From: Coleophoma eucalyptorum
Lineage: Eukaryota > Ascomycota > Leotiomycetes > Helotiales > Dermateaceae
Direction of reading: 5' to 3'
NCBI GenBank assembly: GCA_026120035.1
Contig: JALRME010000013.1
Location: 496,001-560,000 of the forward strand
DNA length: 64,000 nt
Shown: in pieces, positions 24,373 to 35,669 of the stretch
Layout of the letters: each line of letters starts with the position of its first letter
Numbering within the stretch: the first letter of the stretch is position 1
Made by a program: the position numbers and the translations under genes
The notes under the pieces: generated by a model
Told to the model about the DNA's origin: nothing
Seen by the model: only the letters and a program-made list of their open reading frames with translations
Database searches by the model: none

Positions 24373-26123
24373 TCAACCATGCATCCTGACATCAGCGTTC
24401 GGTCTAAGTGTATCAAACACCATATCGTCATCTCCTTCATCCCCTACTTCGTCCATAAATTCATCATCCTGCTCTACAGGAGGCGGAGGTAATGGTTTCT
24501 CCAGAAACTCAGCCCGCCTCGAACCTTCATTGCGCACCAAGACAGCTGCTCTTCGGATCTCAGCAGCTAGCCCAGCTGGATCACCGATGTGAAACTCCAA
24601 TCTCCTTTTCAGATCTTCCACACAATCATCTTTCCAACCCAAACTCCCCGCAACATCTCTTGATAGCCTCCTCCATTCGCTCTTGACATCAAATCCGGAT
24701 TCACGATTTTGCCTCAAAAGACCTTTCATGACGAGATCTGAGTTCCAATCCTTGACATCACGGCCTTCAACCTCATAGTGGGCGGCGATGTGTTTCAATC
24801 GTGACTCCCAAGAATAGAGACAGATGCCGCAAAAGCCACAGCCCCAGGCGAATTTCTCCGTCTTCTTGTGCTCCCAAGATTCCCAATGCGAGGTGCTATC
24901 AGCGAGATTATGGATGTTCTTGAGGTGATCCTTGAACTTATCCTTGCGGTTGATAGTTCGGTGGACGATATCTTTTTTAATGCATTTACTGATATGGTGG
25001 TTGTCTTCGAGATGCCCCTTCACTGTGTCGTGATCTGGGGTGGATTTATCGCAGAATGCGCATTTCCAGCCATTCGACGTCTTGATGTCAGGTTTGTTGC
25101 CATGCATGCATATCCATTCCGTCTGTGGTTCACACGAGGAGCCTTCGTGACGCTTCCATTCATACCGCTTGCTAAAAGGTTTCCTGCATGCTGTGCATGC
25201 ATATCTCACTGTAGGCTTGCTAGAGCCCAGCTGAGGGTGGAAGTGGTTGAGAGCCTGCTCTGACCCCTGCCGTTTGTGCTGCGACCTAGAAGCCGAGAGC
25301 TCTTGCTGGGAAGAATTTGGCTCACAAAGATGGCTTAAAGTGAGGTTGTGTTCCTTGGACTTGCGCTCCCGGGGCCACTCATCGTCAGCAATCGGCCACA
25401 AAGCCCCAGGGATCGTATCGGCTGGGTCAGAGCCAAAGAGTTCGAAGTCCATATCATTAAATGGTGTGTAAGAATTCGGTCCTCCCACCATAGAGGAAAG
25501 AGAATTTTGAGATAATGCTGATGACCGTGTCGAGGCGCTATTTTCAGAGCTGGGGAAATGGAAGGAACCAAAGGAGCTGGTACTCGTCCCGGTTGATGAG
25601 ACAGAATAATGTCCACGATGGGAACTGAGGTGTGAGGTATGTCTCGAATGCTGTTGCCATGGTCTAGACAGTTCCTGGGTGGCCTGGTAGCCGGCGGGAG
25701 GTGGTGAAAGCAGGGCCCATTGTTCCGATTGCTGTGGAAAGGGCATTGCCGATGGATAGACTGATGGTTCGTATGATTGTAGAGTAGGTTCTGCATTCTC
25801 CACTGCATTAAATCCACTCTGCTTGGGCTGTGCGGAGCGCAGGTCTCTCCCGACTGTATCTGGAATTAGCATCTTCGCAAAAAAAAAGCGAGGCAATGAT
25901 TCAAGTTGGGTTTGCTGCCCACTGGTATCTTACATTTCCCCCCTTGATTGATCTCCGCCGTGGTATTCTCCCACCACAAGTCTATCTGTTCACTAGTAAG
26001 GCCATTCTCAGCCTTGAGAAAAGCCTTCGCACTATCTCCAGGACGATGCTTGATATATACAGCCCAGCGCAGTAACGTAGATTCCTGCTCTCTCGTTATC
26101 GGCGGCATGATTCGTCGCTCCAT
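24373..26123 (-). CDS. C2H2 zinc-finger protein with a helical N-terminal domain
   Basis: Exons 26123-25934 and 25859-24373 give 558 residues. Residues 8-58 (ITREQESTLLRWAVYIKHRP to LTSEQIDLWWENTTAEINQ) look like a compact helical domain whose last helix faintly resembles a divergent homeodomain recognition helix; this is tentative. A disordered Ser/Gln-rich segment follows. From about 283 to 435 comes a fungal C2H2 array: YACTACRKPFSKRYEWKRH, then WKCAFCDKSTPDHDTVKGH, a finger-like RKDKFKDHLKNIH lacking its cysteine pair, and WGCGFCGICLYSWESRLKH. The C-terminus is acidic (DDEFMDEVGDEGDDD). It is probably a nuclear DNA-binding regulator with unknown targets. A second ATG at 26108 could also be the start. 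Confidence 0.8.
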
Positions 26124-26964
26124 AGCTGCAACACCCAGAGGTCAAAAAGGAAGTGGAAATTAACACGGAATTAGATATATTTAAAAGAGGCCCCGACAAA
26201 GCTGCGTAAGGAACGGGGTGCTCTGGGGTGGACAGTGGCAGAAAGGAACGAACGAACGACGAGGACGGGCAGTATGGTCGAAGCAGCGAGGTGGGAAGGG
26301 GAATGAATTCAGTGACCGAAGAGGCAAGAGCCGGCTCTATATACTGCGTTCCTCCGAGCACCCGCACCGAAAGGCAGTTTGATGGCCCTGGGAAGGGCTG
26401 AAGCAGGAGGCCACGCCCTCTCCAGGGGCCGGAAGAGGCTCAACTGGAGAGTTGATAAACAAAAGGTTTCAATCACTCCACACTGGGTTTGTTTGAACTC
26501 CATAAAGTTGCGATGACGGGCTCGCTAAGCGACTGGATGAAACGCGAAGTGTGCCATGACAGCTCGGCGGGCGACGCGACGAACTATCTTTAGCGCATCC
26601 GATTTGCTGCCAATTGAAACGAAACTTCATCACTTGGAAATCGGAACGCAAATACCTGCTTTGGGGAAAGATGGGATGGGGCCTCCGTCTGACAACGCAA
26701 GGTCTGCCTTGAAGTCGGCCGATTGTTGGACGGATGTTCATCGAGGGGTCAATTGAGTTGACAACCGAGTCCAGACCCTGCTCTGAGGGATGGGCAGCCA
26801 TTAGCACCGCCATCCGATCCAGTCCATCCAACATGACAGACCTTAGACCTTGGACCTTGGATCTTGCTGGCCTGACTTCAGATTCTGTCATTTTGCGACG
26901 AGCCTTGCCATTTGAGCCGCATCCATCCGCGGATGGATGCTGTTTAACATTTGACATCCGTCAT
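26124..26964. other. Upstream region of the C2H2 gene, no gene seen
   Basis: Between the C2H2 start and the MFS stop, both on the minus strand. Contains a short GAAC repeat near 26243. No supported coding frame. Confidence 0.55.
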
Positions 26965-28858
26965 CTACATGCTCTTCATTTTCTCGTCCATCTCTTTTCG
27001 CCAATGGGGCCCAAATCTTTTCAGTGCCCATACCACTCCGATGGCGCTAATCCAGCAGATCACCCCCAAGCCTGTGAATAGCCAACCAGCTCCCAGTGCA
27101 TCAATCAAAGGGGCCGCAACAATACCTCCGACGCAACTAAAGATGTTTCTGATGAAGTTGTTGACCGCGACACCACTGCTACTCTTTTTGGGCATGAATT
27201 CTATGGCTTGGTTAGGTCCGGATCGCTACCCCAAGAGCTCTCTGGGATCTTACCCGTCAACATGGTGGTAGCCGTTCCAAATATGATCATGCTTCCTACA
27301 CCGAAGAAGAAATTCGCAATGGCCGACACTATCCAGGGCAGGCCTTTGTCAACACTCCACTGCTTCCTAGTCAGTCATTCTTCAAGGTGAGATAAATCGG
27401 AACTCTCGTCACTTACCCCGTACCAGAGAAGCGCCCCAGGGTACATGACAGCTGCTAGCCAAGCATTCTCCCCAACTCGATCCTCTGGTCGTAAGATTAG
27501 TTTCCCGGCCTCGTCATAGCGATTCGCGTGTCGAGCTGCGCGATGCATTATATAATCATTCCAGCGACCCCCAAGGAGCGAGGCTGTAAAGTAGCCCAAA
27601 GAAGTGGGTATGTACATCAAGCCAATGATGATAATGGAATAGTTATAGGGTGATTCTGAAAAGGCCTGTTGCACGGATATGTTCAGGATATAGAGACAAC
27701 CGAAAGTGATACTCGCCAGGTAGACTGTAAGGAGCACTGCGGGGAAGCGCAAGTACATGAGAACACTCAATGGATCAATGATACCACGCTTGAGGACGAA
27801 TGCAAAAGTTTTAGTCTTTATCATGACGGATTGGCGCGTCGACACGCGACTCAATTGTGGTCGAATCCCCCTGTCGTCTGTCGCAACAGAAGTTGGGAGT
27901 GCTACAGTCTTTGCATGGAGGGTCTCCGGCAGACAGAAGGTTAAGGTAACCACAAGCACACCAGCGTATATAGCCAAGAACCACATGGTACTCCTCCAGC
28001 CTAACTTTTGAGCCAGCGCTCCCCCAACAATTGGTGCGAGCAGAGGACCACAAAGAGGGCCGAGGTAAAAGAAACCCATTGCTTTCCCTCGTTCTTTTGA
28101 CTCCCACAGATCCGCGATTGTCCCTGCGCCTACTGCTTGGACGGAGGCAGCCGCTCCACCACTAAGTGCTCTCATGGCAGTTAACATTCCAATCGAAGTG
28201 CTTACAGCTGACAGAATATTAAAGATGACGCAAAGTAAGAAGGAAACCAGATAGATGGTCCTCCGGCCAAGCGTTTCCGAGAACGAGGACCACCACAACG
28301 GAAAGATGGCCATGCTCAGCATGTACAAGGCAACAGTGAGATTGGTGACGGTGGCTGAGGTGTGGAGGTCCTTAGACAATTCTGGCAGGGCAGCTGTGCA
28401 TAGTATTAGCAGGTGATATAGTGGAAAGGAACCCAAGAAGTATGCCGCTCACGGTAGAAAATAGCACTGCCCATTGGACCTGCAGCAGCAGCCAAGGCAA
28501 CCAGCAGCGTTATGATCCATTTCGTCTTTCTCTCATATTCATACGGTCTCTCGACCTCAGGTATAAGAGTAAATCGCGCGAGTAGTCCTCGCCTTTGTAG
28601 ACGTGGGACCACATTCAATTGACTTGAGTGAATTGAAGAAATTATCGTTTTCGACTGTGAAGGACTTTGTGATTTTTCTGAAACAGGACCAATTCTATCA
28701 ACAGAGGTACCAATGCGTATTGAAGCATCCTCCTTGCTATGGACATCTTCTGCTTCGCCATCATTCTCTGTGAGACCCCTGACAGGCTCAATTGACCCAT
28801 CCACGTCCTGTGGTGACCCTTTCCCGTCTACATCTTGCTTTTCGAGGTCAGGTTGCAT
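26965..28858 (-). CDS. MFS transporter, DHA1 drug:H+ antiporter type
   Basis: Exons 28858-28453, 28393-27417, 27359-27254 and 27200-26965 give 574 residues. The first ~115 residues are a hydrophilic, acidic cytoplasmic N-terminus. About twelve membrane helices follow, starting at TKWIITLLVALAAAAGPMG. The MFS motif A-like WSSFSETLGRRTIYL lies between helices 2 and 3, and GPLCGPLLAPIVGGALAQKL is a DHA1 motif-C-like segment in helix 5. The long central loop is typical of 12-helix fungal exporters of the Tpo/Qdr/Aqr type. Substrate is unknown; drug, polyamine or organic-acid export are all possible. Splicing of intron 1 restores SAIFYPALPELSKDL, which supports the model. No biosynthetic cluster surrounds it. 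Confidence 0.88.
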
Positions 28859-29656
28859 CCTGTACCTGTCCGGGAAGAGTCGTTATGTGGGCGGTCGAGC
28901 GAATCATGTATTGATATACTTGCATGCAGCTAAGTTGGGCGAGATAAGGACCCAGTTAATGGTGCTCGATAGGCATAGATTCAGCAGCACAAGAAAGGAA
29001 TATATCCTCAAGATGAAAGATAGAATAATGGGAAAGATATATAGAAAATAGGAACGAGATATTCAAGTGAGATCCCCCCCCCCACTTTGAGATAGAGAAA
29101 CCAACTTCCGTAATGGACTTACCGCTAGACTAGACGAGGATGGAACATGCACAGCACAGAATCCTCATGAATCGTTGTATCCATGAGTGGTGGTTTTACA
29201 CGGAAATAGCACACCAACTCGGGTATTCGGCAAATTTTGTGGTGATAGCACGCGCCTCTCGGCTAAAGGATTAACTAAGGTACTACCGTACAAAATATAA
29301 ACTTGTATAAGTTAGCTACAGTAAACCAAACCATTTTTATTTTTCATTTTTCAATTTTTAAAAAACTACTTAGTACAGAACTTCTAGATAATCTCATAGA
29401 GTAAAGGATTTCCAAATAAAAGTCCAAGCATGTTGCAATTTGTCGTTGTGCTATCTGCAATTCTCGATTTTTGGTGAGTGTCTGTCATGGGATAACCGGG
29501 TGGTTGCTGTTTGCATAGAATGCAAACATTGGCAGGAAAAAAACAACCCCGCAGACCCCCACCAGAGCCTGCTTTGGAGATTTCCATAATGTACACCTGA
29601 AGCTTATCACGCGCTTTACCTTTTCCCTGTCCTTAACCTACCGGAACAGACAGGCC
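28859..29656. other. Divergent promoter region between the MFS and OTU genes
   Basis: About 0.8 kb without a gene. Contains a C10 tract at 29074-29083 and an AT-rich stretch near 29290-29370. Presumably holds both promoters. Confidence 0.5.
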
Positions 29657-30556
29657 ATGGAAACTCTCGAACAGCTACAGACGCGTCACCGCAAGGAGCA
29701 GCGAGAACTTCAGGCACGAGTCACCCAGAAGAAGAAGGGAGCAACCAAGAAGACGCGAAAGGGCGTGAACGAGGAATGTGAGAACTTAGAGCGACAATTG
29801 AAGGAGAAGCAAGCACAAGAGCTAGCAAATCTAGATGGCGATAGCGTCCCAGATGTGGAGGACGTGCCAGAGCTCGAAGAGGAAGAGACACAGGACAACG
29901 ATGTGAATGGGGTTGCTGAAGAAATACAGAAGACCACTATATCGGAACATGCGCCCTCTGAAGACGGCCAGCCACGAAAACGAAATCGCGCAAAGGAGAG
30001 ACTTGCACGAAGGGTAGCCGAGCAAGAAGCTGCCGTTGCCGAAGCAAAGAAAGAAGCTGCCAATCAGCCAGATCAGAGAGAAGTCGAGAGGAAACGACTC
30101 CAGGCGGATTTCGAGCTGAAAGGATTGACTGAGAAAGTCATCCGCCCTGACGGCCATTGCCTCTTCTCCGCTGTTGCAGATCAACTGTCTCAAGCGGGGA
30201 TACCTCTTAGTCCTGGGAATGAAGAAGTTGCTGAGAATGAACGCTACAAGGTGGTTCGTCGAGCAGCTGCAGAATACATCCAGGGCCATCCAGATGACTT
30301 TGTAGCATGGCTCGATGAACCTTTGGAAGCTTATGTACACAAAATAAGGGACACGGCAGAATGGGGAGGACATCTTGAACTACTTGCTCTGGCTAAGACC
30401 TACAACGTGGAGATTTGTGTCCTGCAAAATGGCCCGCCGCAAAATATCGAGCCTGGTCCGGATGGTCAAGAGCCAGGAAAAATATGGCTGGCTTACTACC
30501 GTCATGGATTCGGGCTCGGAGAACATTACAACTCTTTGAGAAAAGCAGCTTCTTGA
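29657..30556 (+). CDS. OTU2: OTU-domain deubiquitinase (Otu2/OTUD6 type)
   Basis: A single-exon gene of 299 residues, the only intronless gene recognised here. A charged helical N-terminus of about 150 residues (HRKEQRELQARVTQKKKGA, acidic stretch at 60-80, coiled-coil-like ERLARRVAEQEAAVAEAKKE) precedes a C-terminal OTU protease domain. Catalytic motif IRPDGHCLFSAVADQL has Asp165 and nucleophile Cys168, and the catalytic His290 is in GEHYNSL. WGGHLELLALAKTYNVEI is also typical. Otu2/OTUD6 proteins remove ubiquitin from ribosomal proteins such as eS7; this role is known for the family and not shown here. The 3' end faces the methyltransferase gene with only 46 bp between stop codons, so the transcripts probably overlap. 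Confidence 0.92.
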   Translation: METLEQLQTRHRKEQRELQARVTQKKKGATKKTRKGVNEECENLERQLKEKQAQELANLDGDSVPDVEDVPELEEEETQDNDVNGVAEEIQKTTISEHAPSEDGQPRKRNRAKERLARRVAEQEAAVAEAKKEAANQPDQREVERKRLQADFELKGLTEKVIRPDGHCLFSAVADQLSQAGIPLSPGNEEVAENERYKVVRRAAAEYIQGHPDDFVAWLDEPLEAYVHKIRDTAEWGGHLELLALAKTYNVEICVLQNGPPQNIEPGPDGQEPGKIWLAYYRHGFGLGEHYNSLRKAAS

Positions 30557-30602
30557 AAGGTGATGAATCACATATGACTGCTACTGTGCATGAGTTGGAT
30601 AT

Positions 30603-31473
30603 CTAAGCAGAGCCATTATGACCCCAAATACCCACAAAGTCCATAAGGTTTCCCTCGGCATCGTATCCTGACTTATGAGTCTCCTTCGGCTTATAGTGTG
30701 CAAGCTGTACTAGGCCCTTTTCACTAGGTGGTCCCAGTTCCGATTCCACCAGCACACCTTTATCATCATACTTCAATTCTACCCCAGGGCGAGGTAGCAG
30801 AGCTCGATAGATTTTTGGTGGAAGCGCCCATGGTGGCCCGCCTGAATTGGTTGGCTTATTTGTTGGAAACTCAAGACATATGAGTCTACCACCTTGTGCT
30901 AAGAGCTCATTTTGTCGTTGAGACCATTTGGACCTCAGTGATAACGGAAGCGCACACAAGAACTAAAGAGAATGAGCAAGCTACATGTTGATCTGAGAAA
31001 ACACGCACCGTATAATCGTAGATTAAATGGAAGCCCGTTTCGAAGTCCTCAACATCCTTAAAAATATCATTCGTAAAAAAATCCCCACAAAGCCAGGTCA
31101 CACCCCCCCTTTCCACACCCGCTCTGGTTTTATAAACCTCTTGACTTCCCATTTCCTTCTCATTTTCTCTCGCAAACTCCAAAGCCTTTTCCGAGACATC
31201 AAGACCGTAGGCATCATAACCAAAAGCAGAAAGGAGGAGAACCTCATATCCTTTCCCACAACCAGGGACCAAGGCCTTTAATTTCTTTCCAGTGTTGGCA
31301 CTGCCTTTTACTGGCAAAAGATCTTGTCGCTCCGTGAGTAGTTCCAGCAGGGCAGGGCTGGGAACCCCTCGATCCCAAGGTGTGAACCCCTCAGCCCAGA
31401 GATCATTCCATCGAGAGGGGTGCTCGGATGGTGCACGATTCTCGAATTCGCTATTGAGGGTTCTCTCGGACAT
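30603..31473 (-). CDS. TPMT-family S-adenosylmethionine thiol/halide methyltransferase
   Basis: Exons 31473-31009 and 30962-30603 give 274 residues. The start MSERTLNSEF leads into RWNDLWAEGFTPWDRGVPSP, the signature of the thiopurine methyltransferase/harmless-to-ozone-layer family. SAM-binding motif I is ALVPGCGKGYEVLLL (68-82), followed by GYDAYGLDVSEKA. The intron (GTGCGT donor) joins LIYDYT to FLCALPLSLRSKW as in relatives. C-terminal NLMDFVGIWGHNGSA is probably complete. These enzymes methylate thiols, halides or cyanide-derived compounds using SAM; substrate is unknown. The gene is divergent from the SDR gene over 614 bp. Confidence 0.88.
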
Positions 31474-32087
31474 TTTGAAGATGAGCCCACCTTTACCATA
31501 TAGAATGGGGTATTTCGATTGAGATTATACGCAGTTTTGAGCAAATGTTTTATGATAGACAGAAGGAATAGGAGAAGTCTAGATCAGAGCTATTCAGACC
31601 CGAGGATACTTCTATGTTGTAAAATGATGAGAGTGATTGATAAGGGAACTCCGGGCTCTTTATTGAGACGAGCGGGATCACGATGTCACCAGTCTTTTGT
31701 AATCTTATCGCCGAGCGGAGGACCCTTGATTTCTGATGCAAATTGCCGAGCTCGATCTTTAAAAAGCAGTACTATCGTTTTTCGATAGCACTTTGGCATC
31801 CTTCAAAGTTTGAACAGGAAGGTAATGAGCATTTCATATGGCTTGAGACACTTCAATCAGAAGAACATCTCCTCTAGACGGCTTTCAGGAATGGATATAG
31901 GTCACGTGGAGATATCATCAATTGTACCTCGGCATGATAAGTTAGCCAGCTTCCATCTCCCAAGGCTATCTTACTTTGTACTTGCTTTCTGCCAAACTCA
32001 TCTTTGCTTCTTCGTATCTATGACCGTCGTACCCTTCCCTTCATAATTCAACAAAAATTCCTTCGAAAATACTGAATCCTGTCAACG
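31474..32087. promoter_or_regulatory. Divergent promoter between methyltransferase and SDR, with hairpin
   Basis: No gene in 614 bp. At 31772-31788 there is a perfect inverted repeat with six-base arms, CTATCG and CGATAG, around TTTTT. It could bind a dimeric regulator serving both genes; this is inference. Confidence 0.4.
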
Positions 32088-33074
32088 ATGGACTCTGCAA
32101 GTCTATTTAATGTCAAAGTAAGCAAGACTCTAGGGCTGAGCGGAGCTGGGGCGCACCCTAACTCTCTTATTCTTTCTAGGACAAAGTTGTGTTGGTAACG
32201 GGCGGAGCCAAAGGAATTGGACGCATGATATCAGAGGGCTTCGTTGCCAATGGCGCGAAAGTGTATATTTCATCCCGAGATGTGAAGGCTTGCGAACAAG
32301 CCTGTAAGGAGTTGAATGCTCTAGGTACGCTTCCAACTTCATTCCAGCTACACGCAAGCAGTCATGCAATGCCTTGCACCCCCCTCCACGAGATCTCATA
32401 TCTCCGCTAGAATGAGCGTGGTTCTGCACAGCAAACTGCTAATACATTGTTGAACGATAGGCAAAGGCACCGCACATTCCATTCCCGCCGATTTCTACAA
32501 GCTCGAAGACTGCGCACGCATGGTAGCCGAGCTCAAGAAGCGTGAAAGCAAGCTCCATGTTCTCGTAAACAACAGCGGCAGTAACTGGGGGGCACCCTAT
32601 GACGAATTCCCCGATTCAGCATGGACACGAGTCCTGACCCTGAACCTCACACGAGTATTCACAATAACCCAAGGTGTCACACCTTTGTTAGAAGCCGCGG
32701 CTAGCGAAGGAGATCCCGCGCGAGTGATTAACATCGGTTCTGTGGATGGTGTGAGGGTCCCTAGCTTGGAGACCTTCTCGTATAGTGCGTCCAAGGCAGG
32801 TCTGCATCAACTGAGTAGGGTGCTGGCGAATCATTTGGGGAAGAGGAATATCACTAGCAACGCTCTTGCATGTGGACCCTTCGAATCACGTATGATGGCT
32901 GCCACGTTAGAGAAATTTAAGGACAATATTGTGTCGGGGATACCGTTGGGGAGAATTGGAAGTCCTGAAGACGTTGCGGGTGCTTGTCTGTTTTTGAGCA
33001 GCAGAGCTGGTGCTTACGTAAATGGAGCACTTATTGCTCTTGATGGTGGTAGCCTCGTTGGGAGCAAGCTATAG
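32088..33074 (+). CDS. Short-chain dehydrogenase/reductase with C-terminal SKL
   Basis: Exons 32088-32117, 32180-32324 and 32461-33074 give 262 residues. Classical SDR: cofactor loop TGGAKGIG at 17-24, LVNNSG at 93-98, catalytic Ser152 (INIGS), Tyr166 and Lys170 (YSASK). The presence of SSRD after the second strand suggests NADP(H) use. The C-terminus GGSLVGSKL ends in SKL, the canonical type 1 peroxisomal targeting signal. Sequence style is close to RhlG-like ketoacyl reductases; the substrate is not known. Intron 2 (136 nt) is unusually long for this window. The gene converges on an acyl-CoA ligase that ends in AKL, so a joint peroxisomal pathway is possible. Confidence 0.9.
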
Positions 33075-33473
33075 AATGAAGGAACTATATATCGATATTT
33101 CCGCTCTCCAAATTAGGTTTAAACGCTTAGTCTCGGAAAGTGGTGATCTACTATTGCTGCGTCTATGGAGCTAATAGAGGACAATATCACTGTACACTCA
33201 ATGTTCCGATCACACTTCGAGTCAGTTGATGGGAGAACCCAGCTTGGCCCGACAAGTTTCCATGTTTGACAATATTGACTCGTTCGCCTTTATAGATAAC
33301 CTGTTTAAACTAAGCGAGCTTAGTAGCCCGAATATTACTTCTTACAACTGAACCATTGTGAGAATCTTCATAAACCATTTGATAATTCATACTATATGTA
33401 ATAAAGGACTCATACACAACCTATCCACCCTCAGAAACGCGTTATACAAGTGGGCATATTGCTATGGCCTCGA
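33075..33473. other. Convergent 3' regions, no gene
   Basis: About 400 bp between the stops of the SDR and ligase genes; AT-rich, nothing coding seen. Confidence 0.6.
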
Positions 33474-35669
33474 CTAAAGCTTAGCTCTCTCTTCTGTAGC
33501 CTTATGCAAATCCCCACCCTTCTCCTCGAAATACTGCCTGATCTTCTGTCTCGAAACATCCACAACACTAGCATCCTCCACAGTAGCGGGAACTTGAACA
33601 TCCTTATCAAAATCTCCATGCACCGCATTTTCGACGAGCTCCCGAAGAACCCTACGCAATGTTTTCCCAGATCTCGTCTTGGGGATCATTCCTTTGCCTT
33701 GGATCATACCTCCGAGCGAGGCGATCGCTCCAATTTGCGTGCGGACAAATTTCTGAACCTCGGCGAAGAGGTTGTCAGACGGGATGGCGGAATCTGGATG
33801 TGAAGGAGTAGAGAGGGTGACGAAAGCGAATGGTAGATGACCTTTGAGCGCGTCAGGAATGCCCACGACACAGCATTCTGCTATCTCTGGGTGGGATGAT
33901 ATTGCTTGTTCAATAGAGCCTGTAACTTGTGTAAATATTTATGGACTTTGAAAGATGGCGGACTTACCTGTACTGAATCGATGGGCTGCTACGTTGATAA
34001 TGTCATCACTTCGAGACATTACATGTATGTATCCATCCTTATCAATCATCCCAGCATCACCAGTATCAACCCATTGACCATTGAAGCGCTTCAGATAACC
34101 TTTATAGAAACGTTCCTCATCTTGCCATAAAGTCCTGAAACCAGTCGGAGCTAGTGGTGTTCCAAGGACTATATTGCCCATCGTCCCTTCTGGAACCTCT
34201 TTTCCCTCGTCGTTGACTATTCGAACATCAAAGCCAGGCATACTTTTTCCAGCACTCCCTGGTTTGATTGGCAATGGCTTAACGTCTCGAACTTTGGTCC
34301 TCCTGTCTTTCCCAGCATGGGGCACTAAAGCCAGGCCAGATATCGGAGATCCGGACTCCGAGCTCCACCAATTGTCAATTACACCAGCTCCTGGGCCCCC
34401 ATATTTGCTGAGAAGGTCCTGGTACATGCTGACAATACTTGGTTCTGACCTTTCACCGGCTAAGAATAAACCTCTGAGAGACTTCAGCCCTCCTCGCTCT
34501 CCTACAGATTTGAAGTACTTATTCTCTGGATCATCTCTCCGAATCGCTCGGAGGGCTGTAGGTGCCGTGAAAAGTGCGTTGACATTGTATTCCTCAACTA
34601 TCCTCCAAAACGTCCCCGCATTAGGTGTTCCCACTGGCTTTCCTTCGAACAGAACAGTAGCGGCACCGGCAAGTAGAGGAGCGTACAAAATGTACGAATG
34701 GCCGACAACCCATCCAATATCGCTCGCACAAAACATCACATCGTCTGGCCCATGAACACCAAATAGGTAGCTTATAGATAGATGCAACCCAACTGCGTGG
34801 CCCCCAGCTTCTCTGACAACGCCTTTGGGTGACCCAGTTGTGCCTGATGTGTATATGATATAAACGCCATCGCTTGATCTTATTGGAACACAGTCTGCTT
34901 TTATGTTCCTGGAAGCCGCCCCTCTGACAAGCTTTTGCCAAGTTCTTTCGCCGCCTAATCTGTTCACATTATCCCAGCGCAACTGATCTCTCTGCCAGAT
35001 GATTGTTTTTTCTGGCTTGTGGGTTGAAGCTTTTATGGCCTCAGTAATGAATGGTTTGTAGGACATAGGCGGCTTGGCGCCATCAATCCCACATGAAGCT
35101 GTGAGGATAGCGACTGGTGTCGATGCTTCTATTCTTTGTGCCAGAGACGCTGGAGCGAAACCTCCAAAAACAACTGCATGGATTGCTCCAAGTCGCGAGA
35201 TGGCAAGTATGCCAATAATTGCAGCAGGTATCATAGGCACTGTAAAATCTTAGTATGCAACTTCTCTGGAAGCAAACGCCACATACTTACTGTACACCAA
35301 AACCGTGTCTCCTCTTTTAACACCTTCTTCTCTCAACACGCCTGCAAAAGTCTCGACCTCTGTTAACAGCTGCTTATAAGTGATTTTACTCTTCGTCTGT
35401 GTCACTGGGCTATCCCAGATTATAGCAGTGCAATCGCCATTGCCAGCCAATACATGTCGATCCACACAGTTGTAGCAAGTTGAGATTTCGCCTTCTGGAA
35501 ACCATTCCCAATGTTTATGCTTAGCTCCAGACTTTAGAGACTTCGTAGTCTTCTTCAGTGTGGATGTTGGTTTCTTGTGCCAAAATAGATGCGATGCTTG
35601 TTCGGACCAGAAATTTTCAGGGTCATTGAGGGAGCGGGTTTGAACCTCGTCTTGTGGATGCAGCGTCAT
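33474..35669 (-). CDS. Acyl-CoA synthetase, propionyl-CoA synthetase/ACSS3-like, with C-terminal AKL
   Basis: Exons 35669-35291, 35239-33968 and 33919-33474 give 698 residues. ANL-superfamily adenylating enzyme: an N-terminal domain with NFWSEQASHLFWHKKPTSTL, then PMIPAAIIGILAISRLGAIH and VVFGGFAPASLAQRI. The AMP-binding loop YTSGTTGSPKG is at 256-266, IGWVVGHSYILYAPLLAG follows, then DNWWSSESGSP, GQWVDTGDAG and catalytic-Lys region PKTRSGKTLRRVLRELV. This pattern fits short-chain ligases (acetate/propionate; ACSS3, fungal PcsA). The protein ends EERAKL, and AKL is a recognised PTS1 tripeptide, which suggests a peroxisomal rather than cytosolic or mitochondrial location. Substrate specificity cannot be read. 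Confidence 0.9.

Noticed and set aside
26965..28858. MFS transporter as part of a secondary-metabolite cluster
   Set aside because: No polyketide synthase, NRPS, terpene cyclase, P450 or pathway regulator clusters with it; the neighbours are a C2H2 protein and a housekeeping OTU protease.
29831..30373. 180-residue open frame antisense to the OTU protease gene
   Set aside because: Mirror of the coding strand; Cys/Phe-rich with no family features.
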